DNA from: Susulua sp964536195
GTDB taxonomy: Bacteria; Omnitrophota; Gorgyraeia; Duberdicusellales; 4484-171
DNA length: 23,645 nucleotides
Direction: 5' to 3'
Assembly (NCBI GenBank): GCA_964536195.1
Contig: CAZHVO010000012.1
Location: forward strand, 1 to 23,645
Both the position numbers and the translations under genes were made by a program. The notes under the pieces are model-generated. The model worked only from the letters and a program-made list of their open reading frames with translations, was not told the DNA's origin and did no database searches. Of this stretch, positions 22,835 to 23,645 are shown in pieces. How positions within the stretch are numbered: position 1 is the first letter of the stretch; each line of letters opens with the position of its first letter.

Positions 22835-23645
22835 CTATACGGTTGCTTTTACCCGTTTTGGCTTATTTAAAAATCTCGCCACTATCCAAGCAATAAAAAA
22901 AGTAATTATTACCCCGATTATCCCTGCTAACCCAGTAGTCAATACTTCATTACTGATTGCCGGGACAGCATAATCAGGCAGAGGGCTTACAAATGTTGGC
23001 GCTGCCTCATGGAGAAAAGTATACTTCTGTGCAACCCATTCCAACCCATCAGGCAATCCGCTGGCAAAAGGGCTTAATATCGTTGCAATAATACCAGAAG
23101 CCATTAATGGCACCACCACAGACCTTTTTTGAGAAATGTTTACAGATTTAGATGCTAATGCCAAGCATACCACTACTGTAATCAACCCTTCACCTATACC
23201 AATTAAAGCATGAGTGCCAAGCATTGCCCCTATCACTGTACGAAATGGAATCGTTCCTGAAATAGCCAGTTCCATACTGCAAGCAAAAGCAGCCATCATC
23301 ACCGCTAACCAAGCTGCAAATCCTAAGCCTACCATGTACTGAAGAGAGTTTGAAGGTAGCCTTTTCGCAAAAACATTTCGGATGACTCCCCCTAGCCCTG
23401 CTCCAATAATAGCCATATTCAGTATATTTGCACCTAAGACAGTAAATCCCCCATCGGAAAAGACCAAACACTGAATAGCAACAACAAGAGCCATAGACAA
23501 AATACCAAAAGGAACACCCAGTAGAACAACCACAAGCACACCACCAATTAAATGCCCGGAAGTCCCGCCACTGATTGAAAAATTCATCATTTGACCGGCA
23601 AAAATCAAAGCAGTAATTGCTGCGAATTTTGCGGTACTGGGTTTA
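22835..23645 (-). CDS. Nickel/cobalt ECF transporter NikM/CbiM with fused PDGLE domain, 5' end outside window
   Basis: About 270 residues seen; the frame stays open to the right edge (KFAAITALIFAGQMMN), so the N-terminus with the metal-binding Met-His is missing. CbiM/NikM blocks: NFSISGGTSGHLIGG, FSDGGFTVLGANILNMAIIG and LGTHALIGIGEGLIT, in a protein with several membrane helices. The C-terminal part has the PDGLE motif (SGLPDGLEWVA) followed by a last helix (LAGIIGVIITFFIAWIVARF), as in NikMN/CbiMN fusions. It imports Ni2+ or Co2+ with an ATPase pair not seen here. Lying directly upstream of a [NiFe] hydrogenase operon it more likely serves nickel. It ends in its own terminator and is not cotranscribed. 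Confidence 0.9.
   Translation of the reverse strand, partial: KPSTAKFAAITALIFAGQMMNFSISGGTSGHLIGGVLVVVLLGVPFGILSMALVVAIQCLVFSDGGFTVLGANILNMAIIGAGLGGVIRNVFAKRLPSNSLQYMVGLGFAAWLAVMMAAFACSMELAISGTIPFRTVIGAMLGTHALIGIGEGLITVVVCLALASKSVNISQKRSVVVPLMASGIIATILSPFASGLPDGLEWVAQKYTFLHEAAPTFVSPLPDYAVPAISNEVLTTGLAGIIGVIITFFIAWIVARFLNKPKRVKATV

Overview
The window looks like chromosomal DNA of a strictly anaerobic, hydrogen-metabolising bacterium. A Rex repressor, a sigma-70-type promoter with extended -10, and Shine-Dalgarno sites argue for Bacteria. The ion-pumping hydrogenase itself is of the Mbh/Mrp type best known from Thermococcales. The mix (Mrp-linked group 4 [NiFe] hydrogenase, radical-SAM HydE/HydG, secreted SUMF1-type protein, AT-rich operon) would suit an uncultured lineage such as Omnitrophota or Elusimicrobiota, but nothing in the window fixes the taxon.

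Layout, all genes on the minus strand. (1) 1-1501: a secreted formylglycine-generating-enzyme-like (SUMF1 fold) protein, cut by the left edge. It is clearly more G+C-rich than the rest and has a CT dinucleotide tract in its signal peptide and heptamer repeats above its promoter. (2) 1660-2261: a two-gene toxin-antitoxin module (RelE/ParE-like toxin, AbrB-like antitoxin) with its own strong promoter. (3) 2441-22634: 26 genes with overlaps or gaps of at most 14 nt, which I read as one 20-kb transcription unit running from 22634 down to 2441. (4) 22835-23645: a NikM/CbiM-PDGLE nickel/cobalt transporter component, cut by the right edge, ending in a strong intrinsic terminator.

The 20-kb unit, in order of transcription, encodes: a sulfhydrogenase-like beta/gamma electron-transfer pair (Fe-S and FAD/NAD(P)/2Fe-2S); a four-cluster CooF/HycB-like ferredoxin; the membrane anchor (NuoH/MbhM), small subunit, 30-kDa subunit and large subunit of a group 4 [NiFe] hydrogenase; a PhoU-like protein; two NuoL-like antiporter subunits; a complete Mrp-type set (MbhD+E fusion, MnhB, C, D, E, F, G); a NuoI-like ferredoxin; a hydrogenase maturation protease; a HypA without its zinc domain; a HypC-HydE fusion; Rex; HydG; and finally an aldo/keto reductase, an extended SDR and a HAD phosphatase. 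A near-consensus Rex operator sits just downstream of the operon's only visible promoter, so the Rex encoded inside the operon probably ties the whole unit to the NADH/NAD+ ratio.

The most unusual content is the maturation block. HydE and HydG normally build the diiron subcluster of [FeFe] hydrogenases. Here they sit in a [NiFe] hydrogenase operon, HydE is fused to a HypC-like [NiFe] chaperone domain, HydG has lost one of the three cysteines of its C-terminal cluster motif and gained two others nearby, and no [FeFe] hydrogenase or HydF is present. I propose, as a hypothesis only, a hybrid pathway in which radical-SAM chemistry supplies CO and/or CN to the [NiFe] site. The second novelty is architectural: an NAD(P)H-type diaphorase module attached to an Mbh/Mrp ion-pumping hydrogenase with three antiporter-like subunits.
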